In this document: positions 44,782 to 53,716 of the stretch, piece by piece | Numbering within the stretch: position 1 is the stretch's first letter | Layout: every line of letters begins with the position of its first letter | Assembly: GCA_024229115.1 (NCBI GenBank) | Contig: JAAEST010000053.1 | Span: 1 to 64,000, forward strand | Direction: 5' to 3' | DNA: 64,000 bases | Origin: Oligoflexia bacterium | GTDB taxonomy: Bacteria > Bdellovibrionota > Bacteriovoracia > Bacteriovoracales > Bacteriovoracaceae | Position numbers and translations under genes: made by a program | Notes under the pieces: generated by a model | The model's input: only the letters and a program-made list of their open reading frames with translations | Database searches by the model: none | What the model was told of the DNA's origin: nothing

Positions 44782-45576
44782 TTAAGACTCCCTTCCTAAT
44801 TCCACTACTCTATTATAGGCCCTATCAAGAGCTTTACCAGTTATATCTTCAAGTCCTTCTTCTTTAAATTGCTCAAGAGCTTCATAAGTGACACCTTTTT
44901 TTGAAGTTACTTTATTCCTAAGAGTTTCAAAATCATCACTGTCATTTGATAACATTGTAGAGCTACCTAAGAACAAGTTTTTAACAAAGAGTGAGCTATC
45001 TTCGTCACTCAGATTTAAATTCTTTAAATATTCTTGAAAGATCCTGGCCCATTCAAAAAGATATGCTGGACCACTCCCTGTTACTGGAGTTAACTTATCT
45101 AATTGATCTTCATTTTCACATAGATAACTAACACCGGTTGATTCAAAGAATTTTTTCCAAAATTTTAGACTATCTAAAGAGACTTCTTTAGCAGCACTAA
45201 TTAGGGTAATCCCTAAACCAAACTTTGCCGGAGTATTAGGCATCAATCTAATAATATTTTTATTTTGGAAACGTTCTTGAAGCTTATTAATTGAAACTCC
45301 GGCCAATAAGCTTATAATTATCGTTCTTTCTGAAAACTTTTTAATTTCAAAATCATTTAGTTGCTGAGGTTTAAAACCTAGCACAACAACATCAAAACTA
45401 TTTTCATTCTCATTCAAGCTTTTAATGACATGACCATTATATGGACGACAAAATTCTTTAGCACGTGCCCCACTTGGCGTGTAGGCCGAGATAGTGAAAT
45501 CTTGGCTTGTTTGCTCGAAGCCTTTTGGGAATAGGGCCTGAACCATATTTCCACAACCATAGAAAGCTATTTTCAA
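44782..45576 (-). CDS. proC: Pyrroline-5-carboxylate reductase
   Basis: A 264-aa NAD(P)H-dependent reductase making L-proline from P5C. G-C-G-N-M (7-11) is the dinucleotide-binding loop; R-L-M-P-N-T-P-A near 112-119 and G-S-G-P-A-Y-L-F near 168 are the family signatures, and a C-terminal helical dimer domain follows (V-T-S-K-K-G-V-T-Y-E-A-L). Length fits (about 260-275). It overlaps the end of putA by 4 bases, so the proline-making and proline-degrading enzymes are coupled. Confidence 0.93.
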   Translation of the reverse strand: MKIAFYGCGNMVQALFPKGFEQTSQDFTISAYTPSGARAKEFCRPYNGHVIKSLNENENSFDVVVLGFKPQQLNDFEIKKFSERTIIISLLAGVSINKLQERFQNKNIIRLMPNTPAKFGLGITLISAAKEVSLDSLKFWKKFFESTGVSYLCENEDQLDKLTPVTGSGPAYLFEWARIFQEYLKNLNLSDEDSSLFVKNLFLGSSTMLSNDSDDFETLRNKVTSKKGVTYEALEQFKEEGLEDITGKALDRAYNRVVELGRES

Positions 45577-48500
45577 AGCTCAACCTCCATAGGTGCTCCG
45601 TGCCTCATTGTATTGACGGCAAAAGATCTTACATGAACAAAGCTTCTACAGAAACCTTTGAAATCAATGATATCTGGTGAGTTTTCAATACAAAGAAGTC
45701 TTCTCATATATTCATTCTTAATATCATTAGGATAAATAAGTTCATTGACTTCACTTAACATATCAACAGGAGCATCAAGCACGATATTGGTTAATCGTGT
45801 ATTTTCTAAACATTTCTTTGTTTGCGATAAATTCGCATAGTAAACTTCAAAATTATTCTTGGCCACACCTGCTTGATGGAAATAGCGGCACACATTTGTC
45901 CAAAAGTTATAAGACTCTTCATTTCTGGCAAGAACAGTCACTCCAGTCCCCATGACTAGAGATGAAAATGCCCAAAGAATAGAACTAAGTTCAGGTACCT
46001 CATACCAAGAAAGAATAATGGTATGATCATGTGCTAATTGATAATTATTATAACTCAACTGACCAGGTATCTTTCTATTAGCATGGTCTTTAGTAATAAA
46101 ATTACTAGCATTCTTCTTTACCCATTTATGGAACTTATTAAAAATCTCTTTTTCAGAAGGTCTTAACTCTCCAACAAGAGACTCATAATGATGAAGGAAA
46201 AACTTAATACCTTTTTCTACTTTTTCTAAACGAAAATGAAGTGGGATTCTTGTTGGAACAGCTGGAATAGCCAAGAAATCACTTCCCTCACCATGCTTAA
46301 CATCGTCTTTCGTCATTTCATTCTTAACAATTTCAGGTGTATCGAAAATATGGAAAGCCTTTAGATAAACTTTCCCACCAGCATTTGGTCCAGTACCACT
46401 CATCTTAAAACCACCAAAAGGCTCAATGGCAACACGAGCACCTGTAATAGTTCTGTTAATATAGATATTTCCTGACTCCATCTTTGCACTTAAGTAATCA
46501 ATATCATCTTGTGATTGTGAAAACACTCCCCCAGTTAGAGCATAAGGAGTAGAGTTATAAATCTCTAATGCTTCATCAAGATGCGAATAACCAATAATAT
46601 GTACGACAGGTCCAAACAGTTCTATTTGCCCATAGCTTTCAGAGGCCATGGCCCTTTTCGCTGGAAGCTCAATTATCGTAGGTCCTACACAGTACCCTGG
46701 AAGATTTTCTTCAGAACGGTTAACAATAATATTTCCACCAAATTGATTTGCTTCATGACAAGCATCTTTTACTTGAGCTCTTAAACGGTCCTGATCTTCC
46801 TTACTGATAACAGGATTCATGGCCGTTTCAAAATTATAGGCCTCGCCAACATAAAGATCTGTAGCAGCTTCCTTCAAACGATCAATCAATTTTGATTTAA
46901 TAGAGTTATCGACAATCACTCGACTTGCAGCACTACATTTTTGACCTGCATGGGCAAAAGCCGAGTAAAGAATTCCCGCAACAGTTTCATCAAGTTCAGC
47001 ATTAGCCGTCACAATAACTGCATTCTTCCCACCCATTTCTGTAATGGCCCTTGCAGGATAGGTTTGATCAAGTCTTTGATTATAATAAAGTCTTTTCGAT
47101 ACTTTATTTGCAATCATTGTCCCTACTGCTCTTGAACCAGTAAAAACAACTTGTGCAACTTTAGGAGATTCTACTAATTCATTCCCAACAGTTTCACCAA
47201 GTCCAGGAAGATGTATAAGAACATCTTTTGAAACCCCTGCTTGATACATAATATTTACGAACTCATTAGCAATAAGCGGAGTCTGCTCTGCACTTTTTAG
47301 AATTACTGAGTTACCAGCAACTAATGGAGCAACACTCATTCCACAAGGAATAGCTAATGGAAAATTCCATGGTGTAATAGCAGCAACAACGCCACGACCA
47401 TAGGCCTGATCATACTTTCTTTCTTCTCTGGCATAGAAATTGAGAAAATCAATCGCTTCATCAACATCTGCTAATGCTTCTGGAAATGACTTACCTGCCT
47501 CATAAACAATGAGAGCACTTAATTCGTTTCTTTTCATTAACATTAGATCTGCAGCTTTAAGAAGAATTGAAGCACGAGTTATCCATGAGACTTCGGCCCA
47601 TTTTCCATTATTATATGAAGAATCTGCAAGCTCGATTGCCTTTTTAGCGTCATTTATCCCAGCAAATTGAATTGTTCCAACAAGAGTCTCTGGATTACTA
47701 GAACTGTAGACTTCATGTTTATGCCCATCAGATTCAGAAAAAATAAATGCATTCTGATGATGCTTTCCAAGACTTGTTTCTTGAAACTGAATAAATTCAC
47801 TATAGAGAGAATCTCTTTGTTCTTCTTTATATAATCTAAGAGGAGTAATATTGAAAAAGTCAGAAGTCATTTTCACTTGTGACTGATCATAAATAATCTT
47901 ACTCTTTGCTTTTTTCTCAAGATGAATTTCTTTTGGAAATTTAATCTGAGTCTTCTTCTTATGTGATCTCATCATAGTCAGAACTCCTACTTGAGAAGAG
48001 TTCTCCATAATTCTTCTTACGAGATAGGCCATTCCAACGAGAAGTGATCCAATCGGTACATAATTACGAACAGTCCAACCCAGATTCGCCATGGCAGTAC
48101 TTAAAGCTTCGTAAGTCATGTGAAGACATTGATGTTCGATTTCTGGAAGCTCATTAAAATGAGTCTCTTTCAATACTCTTGCATAACAATGATCTGAGTA
48201 ATTGTGACTAGCAATACAAAGTTGAATATGGGGATAGGCCTCATAAATTTTGTAAATAAGTTGCCTAAAATGTATGTCCGTTTCTTCTTTATTGAGAAAT
48301 TCTGGAGCATCAAAACTATGAGCATCAGCTTCAACTGTTTCAGCATCCCAGTAGGCTCCTTTAACAAGACGAATCGGCATAACGATCTTTCTTTCTTGGG
48401 CCAATTCAATAATCTCATTAAGATGTTTATAGGCATCTCTTAAGTAGCCCTGAAGAACAATTCCTGTGTCTTCATAGTCTTGTAGTTCTTCAGTTTCTAA

Positions 48501-49799
48501 AAGTACTTTGCGATAAATTTTAAAGACGATATCTCGATAATCGTAATGTTCAGCATCGATATTAATAAAAACTCTATGTTCTTTTGCTTCTTTAAGAATT
48601 TTTATCAAACGTGGAGAAACTAATTCATATGTATGGTCAAAAGCTTCTGGCTTAAAGTCACTACAAAGAGCAGACACTTTAATGGAAACATGGGCCCTTA
48701 AAATTCCTGCTGCATTTTTTTCTCCATGAGGAATATGCTGTCCAAAACCTTGAATAAGATTGATCACTTCATGGCAGTAGTTATCAGCTTCTTTCTCACT
48801 AACAACAAGTTCACCTAGTTGATCAAGAGTCACATCTCTCTTTGTTTCAAAAAGAGAATTAAAGCTATCTTGAGCTGTATCTATACTTTCACCAGCAATA
48901 AACCTTTTGGCCATCAGACGAACGCTTGATCGTACAAGGCTTGCAAGTGGACCAGCAGGTAGTAATTTAATAAGTCCCTTCGCTAGCTTTATCCCAGCAA
49001 TATGAATTTTTGGAAGTGGACGATCTTGTCCTTTCTTCTTTAGTTTTTTGGCCTTCTTAGAATCAGCCACAAGTCTTCTTAAGGCCTCTAAAAGAATTCT
49101 CTTAACCTCTACTCCTCGTACATCATGATCAAGAGAAGGAAGAATCGCTAAGAATTTTAGTAAGTGGATTCTAAGCAGTGCAAACTGAGCAGTAAGATTC
49201 AATCCAAAGTCACTAAACTTTTCAAAAAGAGTCGGACGATAATTATTTAGTGGCCCTAAGATTGTCTGAACAAGTTTCTTTTCTTTTTCCTCTAGATCTT
49301 TAAACTTTTGATCAGTGAAAACATTTGGAAGGTCTGTATGGTTAAGAATACGATCAATGATCGTAGGAAAAGTATGAATCTCTAATAATGCAGCGTCCTC
49401 TACATGGGCCTTAAATTCTTTATATGATTGTTCAGCTGCAAACTTTCGAATGTCTTCATCATTTGATTTTTCAATTTCTTCAATTAAGAAAAGTTCACGT
49501 GATAGTTCAGGAGAATAAAAATTTATTATTGATTTAGAAGTCAGCACACCTAAATAAAAAGGAATTCCCGCTAAAGTTAACTGAGTTCTATAATCGTTAA
49601 AATTAGCATTAACTAATTTATCTAATTCTTCTTGAAGATCATTTTCTGATAAGTTTGATTTGTTATTAAATAGAATTTCTTCAAATTCATTATAATAATT
49701 CACAGTCCATTCTTTATTTTTCAAAATAAATTTTCGACTTTGAATTTTTGGTAATTGAGGTAAGTAAGTCATAACGTCATCACTGTGATGGGTGGTCAT
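45573..49799 (-). CDS. putA: Bifunctional proline dehydrogenase / P5C dehydrogenase (PutA), long form
   Basis: A 1408-aa protein oxidising proline to glutamate. The N-terminal helical part (1-350, no ribbon-helix-helix DNA-binding domain) leads into the FAD PRODH barrel (about 370-640: K-V-S-A-L, L-V-K-G-A-Y-W-D-A-E, A-S-H-N). The aldehyde dehydrogenase follows (about 710-1150: W-N-F-P-L-A-I-P, T-E-M-G-G-K-N with the catalytic Glu, G-Q-K-C-S-A with the nucleophilic Cys). The C-terminal 240 residues resemble the extra ALDH-like domain of long-form PutAs. Ribosome site AAGGA precedes ATG. Not a transcriptional autorepressor, since the DNA-binding domain is missing. Confidence 0.93.
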   Translation of the reverse strand: MTTHHSDDVMTYLPQLPKIQSRKFILKNKEWTVNYYNEFEEILFNNKSNLSENDLQEELDKLVNANFNDYRTQLTLAGIPFYLGVLTSKSIINFYSPELSRELFLIEEIEKSNDEDIRKFAAEQSYKEFKAHVEDAALLEIHTFPTIIDRILNHTDLPNVFTDQKFKDLEEKEKKLVQTILGPLNNYRPTLFEKFSDFGLNLTAQFALLRIHLLKFLAILPSLDHDVRGVEVKRILLEALRRLVADSKKAKKLKKKGQDRPLPKIHIAGIKLAKGLIKLLPAGPLASLVRSSVRLMAKRFIAGESIDTAQDSFNSLFETKRDVTLDQLGELVVSEKEADNYCHEVINLIQGFGQHIPHGEKNAAGILRAHVSIKVSALCSDFKPEAFDHTYELVSPRLIKILKEAKEHRVFINIDAEHYDYRDIVFKIYRKVLLETEELQDYEDTGIVLQGYLRDAYKHLNEIIELAQERKIVMPIRLVKGAYWDAETVEADAHSFDAPEFLNKEETDIHFRQLIYKIYEAYPHIQLCIASHNYSDHCYARVLKETHFNELPEIEHQCLHMTYEALSTAMANLGWTVRNYVPIGSLLVGMAYLVRRIMENSSQVGVLTMMRSHKKKTQIKFPKEIHLEKKAKSKIIYDQSQVKMTSDFFNITPLRLYKEEQRDSLYSEFIQFQETSLGKHHQNAFIFSESDGHKHEVYSSSNPETLVGTIQFAGINDAKKAIELADSSYNNGKWAEVSWITRASILLKAADLMLMKRNELSALIVYEAGKSFPEALADVDEAIDFLNFYAREERKYDQAYGRGVVAAITPWNFPLAIPCGMSVAPLVAGNSVILKSAEQTPLIANEFVNIMYQAGVSKDVLIHLPGLGETVGNELVESPKVAQVVFTGSRAVGTMIANKVSKRLYYNQRLDQTYPARAITEMGGKNAVIVTANAELDETVAGILYSAFAHAGQKCSAASRVIVDNSIKSKLIDRLKEAATDLYVGEAYNFETAMNPVISKEDQDRLRAQVKDACHEANQFGGNIIVNRSEENLPGYCVGPTIIELPAKRAMASESYGQIELFGPVVHIIGYSHLDEALEIYNSTPYALTGGVFSQSQDDIDYLSAKMESGNIYINRTITGARVAIEPFGGFKMSGTGPNAGGKVYLKAFHIFDTPEIVKNEMTKDDVKHGEGSDFLAIPAVPTRIPLHFRLEKVEKGIKFFLHHYESLVGELRPSEKEIFNKFHKWVKKNASNFITKDHANRKIPGQLSYNNYQLAHDHTIILSWYEVPELSSILWAFSSLVMGTGVTVLARNEESYNFWTNVCRYFHQAGVAKNNFEVYYANLSQTKKCLENTRLTNIVLDAPVDMLSEVNELIYPNDIKNEYMRRLLCIENSPDIIDFKGFCRSFVHVRSFAVNTMRHGAPMEVEL

Positions 49800-49871
49800 A
49801 ATTGTGTCCTTAAAAACTAATAATTTTAGTAGATTAGAGATACCGCAAAAGGACTAAAATGACTATTCTCA

Positions 49872-50147
49872 TTAAGATAGAAGACCAGAAATAAACTTCA
49901 ATATAGGCTCTTTGACGCCTGGTATATATGTGAAAAACAGCAGCACACCAAAGCTAATAGTTGATAATAACAATACGAATATAATCATCTTATGGAAGAG
50001 ATTGAGTTGATGATAGTCACGAGTAATCATCAAAGACTCTCTAAGCTCTTGTTGCCTTGCAATGTAAGCTTCTTCTTCTTTCTTGGCTGCCGCTTCTTGG
50101 GCCTGCTTTTCGTAGTCTGTCTTTGATTTAATAGCTGAGGAACTCAT
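49872..50147 (-). CDS. Small membrane protein (91 aa)
   Basis: Residues 1-40 are charged and Ala/Glu/Gln-rich (probable amphipathic or coiled helix); one long hydrophobic helix (about 52-75) is followed by a shorter hydrophobic end. It is probably a single-pass inner-membrane protein. It precedes putA by 72 bases and may be its co-transcribed upstream neighbour. No family recognised. Confidence 0.6.
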   Translation of the reverse strand: MSSSAIKSKTDYEKQAQEAAAKKEEEAYIARQQELRESLMITRDYHQLNLFHKMIIFVLLLSTISFGVLLFFTYIPGVKEPILKFISGLLS

Positions 50148-50275
50148 TAAACTATTTACTCCAAAATTCGATTCTCATAGGTGAGATGAGTTCCAATCGG
50201 TGCAATTTTTTAGAAAGATAAGTGATTTTTTGATGTATTGAATTTTTATATAGTTCACTTATATAGCTATAACAT

Positions 50276-50305
50276 TTGACGACTAAAGTTATAAAAACTT
50301 AGAAT
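50276..50305 (+). promoter_or_regulatory. Sigma-70-type promoter near the start of the 369-aa gene
   Basis: TTGACG (50276-50281) and TAGAAT (50300-50305) are separated by 18 bases. Transcription would begin at about 50312-50313, at the ATG itself (50313), and no Shine-Dalgarno is visible, suggesting a leaderless or near-leaderless mRNA. Confidence 0.5.
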
Positions 50306-50312
50306 AATAGTA

Positions 50313-51422
50313 ATGATAAGAAACGGAATTCTCTTCATTTTAATCACTGTTTATTTTAGTCCAAATGCTTGGACTAAAACTCTCTACAATATAAAAGATC
50401 TCGAAATTCTTGAATCAGAAGGCTCTTATGAAGAGTTTATTCTCCATGCGAAAGATATTAGACCAAGTGAAAGAGATAAACATTGGACAAAACTACTTCG
50501 CTCAAGTGCCATTGGCCTTCTTGATAAATACTTAAAAATTAAAAAGTTTGATTCAAAGGCCTTTACAAGAGTTGAAAATTTGGCCAATTGGCGACAACTG
50601 AAATCAGATGAGTTTTTTCAAGTTAAAAGAAACTCATTCCAGCTAAATTATTTTAGAAATTGTTTTGTTAAAAAAAATGATCAATGCCTCAACCAACTCA
50701 AAGGCTTCTGGAATAGCAGTAATCAAGATATTGATCTTGGCTTTAAACTTATCAGCCTAGTCAAAGGCTTCTACCCTAAATTCAATACTTGGTATATGAC
50801 TAAGAAAGTTGCGAATTCTAATCTTTCAAATTTCTACTGCCATAAAGAAGTCATAAAAGAAGAAATTCTCTATCAAATTCATCTTCAAGAGAAGGCCAAT
50901 ATCATCAGTAATGAATGTTGGGGAAAGCTGAAGACAGACTTTCTTAAAATTTTGGAAAAACCAAACTCTATTTATTTTAATGCTCTCTACCAGGCATTTG
51001 AAGATAAGAATGAACTTGATGAATCACAAAGAGACTATTTTCTTACTCTCTACTTTCTACAGGCCCCAACTAGAGGAAAAATCTTGAATAAGGCCTGGAA
51101 TAGGATTACTGAGATCTCTCAAGATGTTGAAAGAAGACTTCCCCTTGTAAAAAAGCTTCTCAATCACGATCCTTTACCAGGAAAGATATTTGCTTTTAAA
51201 GGACAAGACTCGCTAGAAGCGTTCTCTAGGCACTTTGCCAACTCTATCCCTGAATATATGGATGGATATGCCAGAACTTGTGTAAACTACATGAGTGGAG
51301 CAGTAAAGTACCCTCGTGGAAACCCTACACTTGAGTGCCAAAACCTCTTTACCAAAATGGAAGGACGCCCTTGGGTAAGCCAAACATTAAAACTTCAGTA
51401 TTCAGCTGTTAAGAAATTTTAA
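50313..51422 (+). CDS. Secreted hypothetical helical protein (369 aa)
   Basis: The signal peptide (about 20 residues ending A-W-T-K) is followed by a mainly helical body with aromatic residues and five or six cysteines. The helical-repeat layout (about 40-280) recalls the superhelical N-domain of soluble lytic transglycosylases, but no catalytic domain is present, so this is only a resemblance. No known family. A shared terminator lies at 51436. Confidence 0.6.
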   Translation: MIRNGILFILITVYFSPNAWTKTLYNIKDLEILESEGSYEEFILHAKDIRPSERDKHWTKLLRSSAIGLLDKYLKIKKFDSKAFTRVENLANWRQLKSDEFFQVKRNSFQLNYFRNCFVKKNDQCLNQLKGFWNSSNQDIDLGFKLISLVKGFYPKFNTWYMTKKVANSNLSNFYCHKEVIKEEILYQIHLQEKANIISNECWGKLKTDFLKILEKPNSIYFNALYQAFEDKNELDESQRDYFLTLYFLQAPTRGKILNKAWNRITEISQDVERRLPLVKKLLNHDPLPGKIFAFKGQDSLEAFSRHFANSIPEYMDGYARTCVNYMSGAVKYPRGNPTLECQNLFTKMEGRPWVSQTLKLQYSAVKKF

Positions 51423-51435
51423 TTGAATTTATCAT

Positions 51436-51467
51436 AAAAAAAGCCCTCTATTTCTAGAGGGCCTTTT
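51436..51467. terminator. Bidirectional terminator
   Basis: GCCCTCTA (51443-51450), TTTC loop and TAGAGGGC (51455-51462) form a perfect 8-bp stem. A CTTTT follows on the plus strand, and seven A's before it give a T-run on the minus strand. It ends both the 369-aa gene and the converging H1/SWIB gene. Confidence 0.85.
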
Positions 51468-51492
51468 ATCTTAAAAATCTATTTTATAAGAA

Positions 51493-52128
51493 TTAAGAAA
51501 GGTGCTTACCAAGAATACCTGCAAGCTCGAACATTGTGATTTCTTTCTTTCCGAAAACTGTCTTAAGTTTGTCGTCAGCAAGAATATTTCTCTTGTTCTT
51601 TGGGTTTTGAAGGTCGTGCTTACGGATGTATGCCCAGATCTTCTTAACAGCTTCAGTTCTTGGAACTGCTTTGTTACCAATAACAGCAGCAAGAGCAGCT
51701 GATGGAGTTAAAGGCTTCATGAAAGCAGCGTTAGGCTTTCTCTTAGTCTTTTTCTTTGCTTTAGTCTTCTTCTTTGCAGAAGAAGTAGTTGCTTTTTTCT
51801 TAGTTGCTTTTTTCTTAGTTGCTTTTTTCTTAGTAGCTTTTTTAGCTACTTTTTTCTTAGCAACTTTCTTAGTCTTCTTTTTAGAAGACTTAGTAGTTGC
51901 TTTCTTAGCTACTTTTTTCTTAGTTGCTTTTTTCTTAGCAGCTTTTTTCTTAGTTGCTTTCTTAGCTACCTTTTTCTTAGCAGCTTTTTTCTTAGTTGCT
52001 TTCTTCTTTGTAGCTTTCTTCTTTGTAGCCTTTTTCTTTGCTACTTTCTTCTTTGCTACTTTTTTAGTTGTCTTTTTTGCTACTTTTTTCTTTGTAGCTT
52101 TCTTTTTGGTTGCTTTTTTCTTTGCCAT
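51493..52128 (-). CDS. Histone-H1-like / SWIB-domain fusion protein
   Basis: A 211-aa chromatin-type protein. Residues 1-125 are an H1/Hc1-like repeat of K-K-A-T-K-K-K and K-K-V-A-K-K units, extremely basic. Residues 130-211 are a SWIB/MDM2 domain: F-M-K-P-L-T-P-S-x-A-L, then R-T-E-A-V-K-K-I-W-A-Y-I-R-K-H-D-L-Q and K-E-I-T-M-F-E-L-A-G-I-L. GGAGGAAAC precedes the ATG, a very strong ribosome site, suggesting high expression. It probably binds and compacts DNA. Such proteins are known separately in Chlamydia and Bdellovibrio-like bacteria; the fusion is clear here. Confidence 0.9.
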   Translation of the reverse strand: MAKKKATKKKATKKKVAKKTTKKVAKKKVAKKKATKKKATKKKATKKKAAKKKVAKKATKKKAAKKKATKKKVAKKATTKSSKKKTKKVAKKKVAKKATKKKATKKKATKKKATTSSAKKKTKAKKKTKRKPNAAFMKPLTPSAALAAVIGNKAVPRTEAVKKIWAYIRKHDLQNPKNKRNILADDKLKTVFGKKEITMFELAGILGKHLS

Positions 52129-52210
52129 GTTTCCTCCGAAAAAAAATCATGTTGTTTGTTGTTCTATATAAAGATTTCTCTTTCCTAAAAAAATCTAAAA
52201 ATTATATTTG

Positions 52211-52651
52211 TTATAATTTTTTCTCCCATTCCACGACTTGTCCATCATTTAATTTACGATCTGTTTTTTTATAGCCATGGCTCTCATTGAGAGAATACAT
52301 TCTAAAGTTATCAATTCTACAGTAATGAAGGATTTTCTTGGCCTTTCTCGACTTCGCCTCTCCTTCAAAGAATTCCTTAATTTGGTGAGAATAACCCGCA
52401 CCCTGATGATTAATCTTAAGGCCAGTATTCTTCGTTAGTAAGGCCTTATCCTCTAATTTAGAGAAAGCAGCAGCGACAACTTCACCATCTTCGTTCTTAA
52501 CACCGTAAAGCTCCCAACCTTCGCCAAGCTCTTTTTTGATCTCATCTAGAGTCCAATTGAAATCTGGTGAATCACTGAAGGCATCAATAGTATAATTATA
52601 GATCTCTTCAATCTCTTTTACTTTCTTTGCTGGGAAGAACGATAAACTCAT
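52211..52651 (-). CDS. GNAT-like N-acetyltransferase
   Basis: A 146-aa protein of the GNAT fold: the acetyl-CoA-binding motif A is recognisable as I-N-H-Q-G-A-G-Y-S-H-Q-I (R/Q-x-x-G-x-G/A pattern), followed by K-I-L-H-Y-C-R-I-D-N-F-R-M-Y-S-L-N-E-S-H-G-Y-K, typical of the fourth and fifth strands. ATG 52651 with GAGAG five bases upstream was preferred to a GTG at 52663 that directly follows the preceding stop. Substrate unknown. Confidence 0.75.
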   Translation of the reverse strand: MSLSFFPAKKVKEIEEIYNYTIDAFSDSPDFNWTLDEIKKELGEGWELYGVKNEDGEVVAAAFSKLEDKALLTKNTGLKINHQGAGYSHQIKEFFEGEAKSRKAKKILHYCRIDNFRMYSLNESHGYKKTDRKLNDGQVVEWEKKL

Positions 52652-52663
52652 CAAAACTCTCAC

Positions 52664-52972
52664 TTACTGCTTAACTGGCATTTTGCTTACGTAAGCAGCA
52701 AGATCCTTAATGTCTTGACCCGTAAGATTTCTAATATAAGGAAGCATTTCTGGATTCTTTCTGTCTTCACCCTTTTTAAATGCTAAGATTGAACTTTCGA
52801 TATACCAGTCATACTGACCAGCGATCATTGGAGCATTCTTTTCTTTAAGTCCCTGACCGTTTTCACCATGACACTGGATACAAGCTTTATATAGATTTTG
52901 CCCTCTTTTTGCGTCTTGAGACATAACATTAGTCGAAGTCATAATAAGACATAACAAAAGCAACTTTTTCAT
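52664..52972 (-). CDS. Class I cytochrome c (periplasmic)
   Basis: A 102-aa protein with a signal peptide (about 18 residues ending V-M-S-Q) and one heme c site C-I-Q-C-H at about residues 34-38. The Met ligand is probably in M-I-A-G or M-L-P-Y-I. C-terminal helix: D-L-A-A-Y-V-S-K-M. Small c-type electron carrier. It needs the System II maturation genes seen at 57529-60737. It shares its transcript with the GNAT gene (gap of about 12 bases). Confidence 0.93.
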   Translation of the reverse strand: MKKLLLLCLIMTSTNVMSQDAKRGQNLYKACIQCHGENGQGLKEKNAPMIAGQYDWYIESSILAFKKGEDRKNPEMLPYIRNLTGQDIKDLAAYVSKMPVKQ

Positions 52973-53022
52973 TCTAAAATATCTCCTGAGTAAACTACCC
53001 TAATAATCTAAACCCATTTGCA

Positions 53023-53691
53023 CTAATGATCAACAATATTAATACCTTTTACATTGGTACATTCTGAAAAATAATCGGCTAGAAATAATCGGTAAAATTC
53101 TCTATTTTCTGAACTCATATTTTTACTAAATTCTATGATTAAATCTGGACCTTCAATAGTGACTAACTGATAATCGATTTCCAAACATTCCCTTACATTT
53201 TTGTGTTTTTCAACAAGACACTGAAGAGCAAAATCCGTTTTGTTAATTAAGTCGTCTTGTATCCAGTTTCCGGAGTATTTAGCCATCTCAGGCCTTATAG
53301 CGTAAATATAAGAGATAATGATTTGTCTCTTAAGTTTATTAAATTTATCTTCCCAATACTCACTTCCATCAAAGACTGGTTGATTATTATCATCGCGTAG
53401 AAAACTCTCCCACTCTCTAAAAGTAAGAGAACAAAGACGATTAAAATCAGCATTTTTTAAGATCGTAAATAATCCCTCAACTGCACCTCTAAGAATGAGA
53501 ATGTCTTCATTTTCTGTCTTTTCAGGGTATTGATTATCAAGATCTGCAATGAAAAAAGATGCCCGTATTAGAGATTTACCTGAAATTTCTTCTATTTTGA
53601 GAGTAACTTCATCGACAATCCTTCCCCCCTCAATAGGTGAAGAAACACAATATTTTGACTTTTGGGCCAGAGATACTATTCTTTTATTCAT
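53023..53691 (-). CDS. Hypothetical protein (222 aa)
   Basis: A soluble, charged protein without signal peptide or membrane helices. It opens M-N-K-R-I-V-S-L-A-Q-K-S and has patterned stretches S-P-I-E-G-G-R-I-V-D-E-V-T-L-K-I and A-S-F-F-I-A-D-L-D. The region 20-100 faintly resembles NifU-type Fe-S scaffold proteins in strand/helix order, but the required cysteines are missing, so I do not assign it. It is divergent from the thiamine pyrophosphokinase gene by about 25 bases. ATG 53691 was chosen because longer starts would overlap that gene. Confidence 0.55.
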   Translation of the reverse strand: MNKRIVSLAQKSKYCVSSPIEGGRIVDEVTLKIEEISGKSLIRASFFIADLDNQYPEKTENEDILILRGAVEGLFTILKNADFNRLCSLTFREWESFLRDDNNQPVFDGSEYWEDKFNKLKRQIIISYIYAIRPEMAKYSGNWIQDDLINKTDFALQCLVEKHKNVRECLEIDYQLVTIEGPDLIIEFSKNMSSENREFYRLFLADYFSECTNVKGINIVDH

Positions 53692-53716
53692 AATCACTTG
53701 AATCATAGATGTATCG

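Noticed and set aside
51700-52128. Short tandem repeats that might look like a CRISPR or satellite array
   Set aside because: Units vary, there are no unique spacers, and they encode the lysine-rich repeat of a real protein.
51626-52171. Long plus-strand ORF opposite the H1/SWIB gene with a phenylalanine/alanine-rich hydrophobic translation
   Set aside because: It is the complement of the AAG/AAA-rich lysine repeats. The minus strand has a strong ribosome site and a recognisable SWIB domain.
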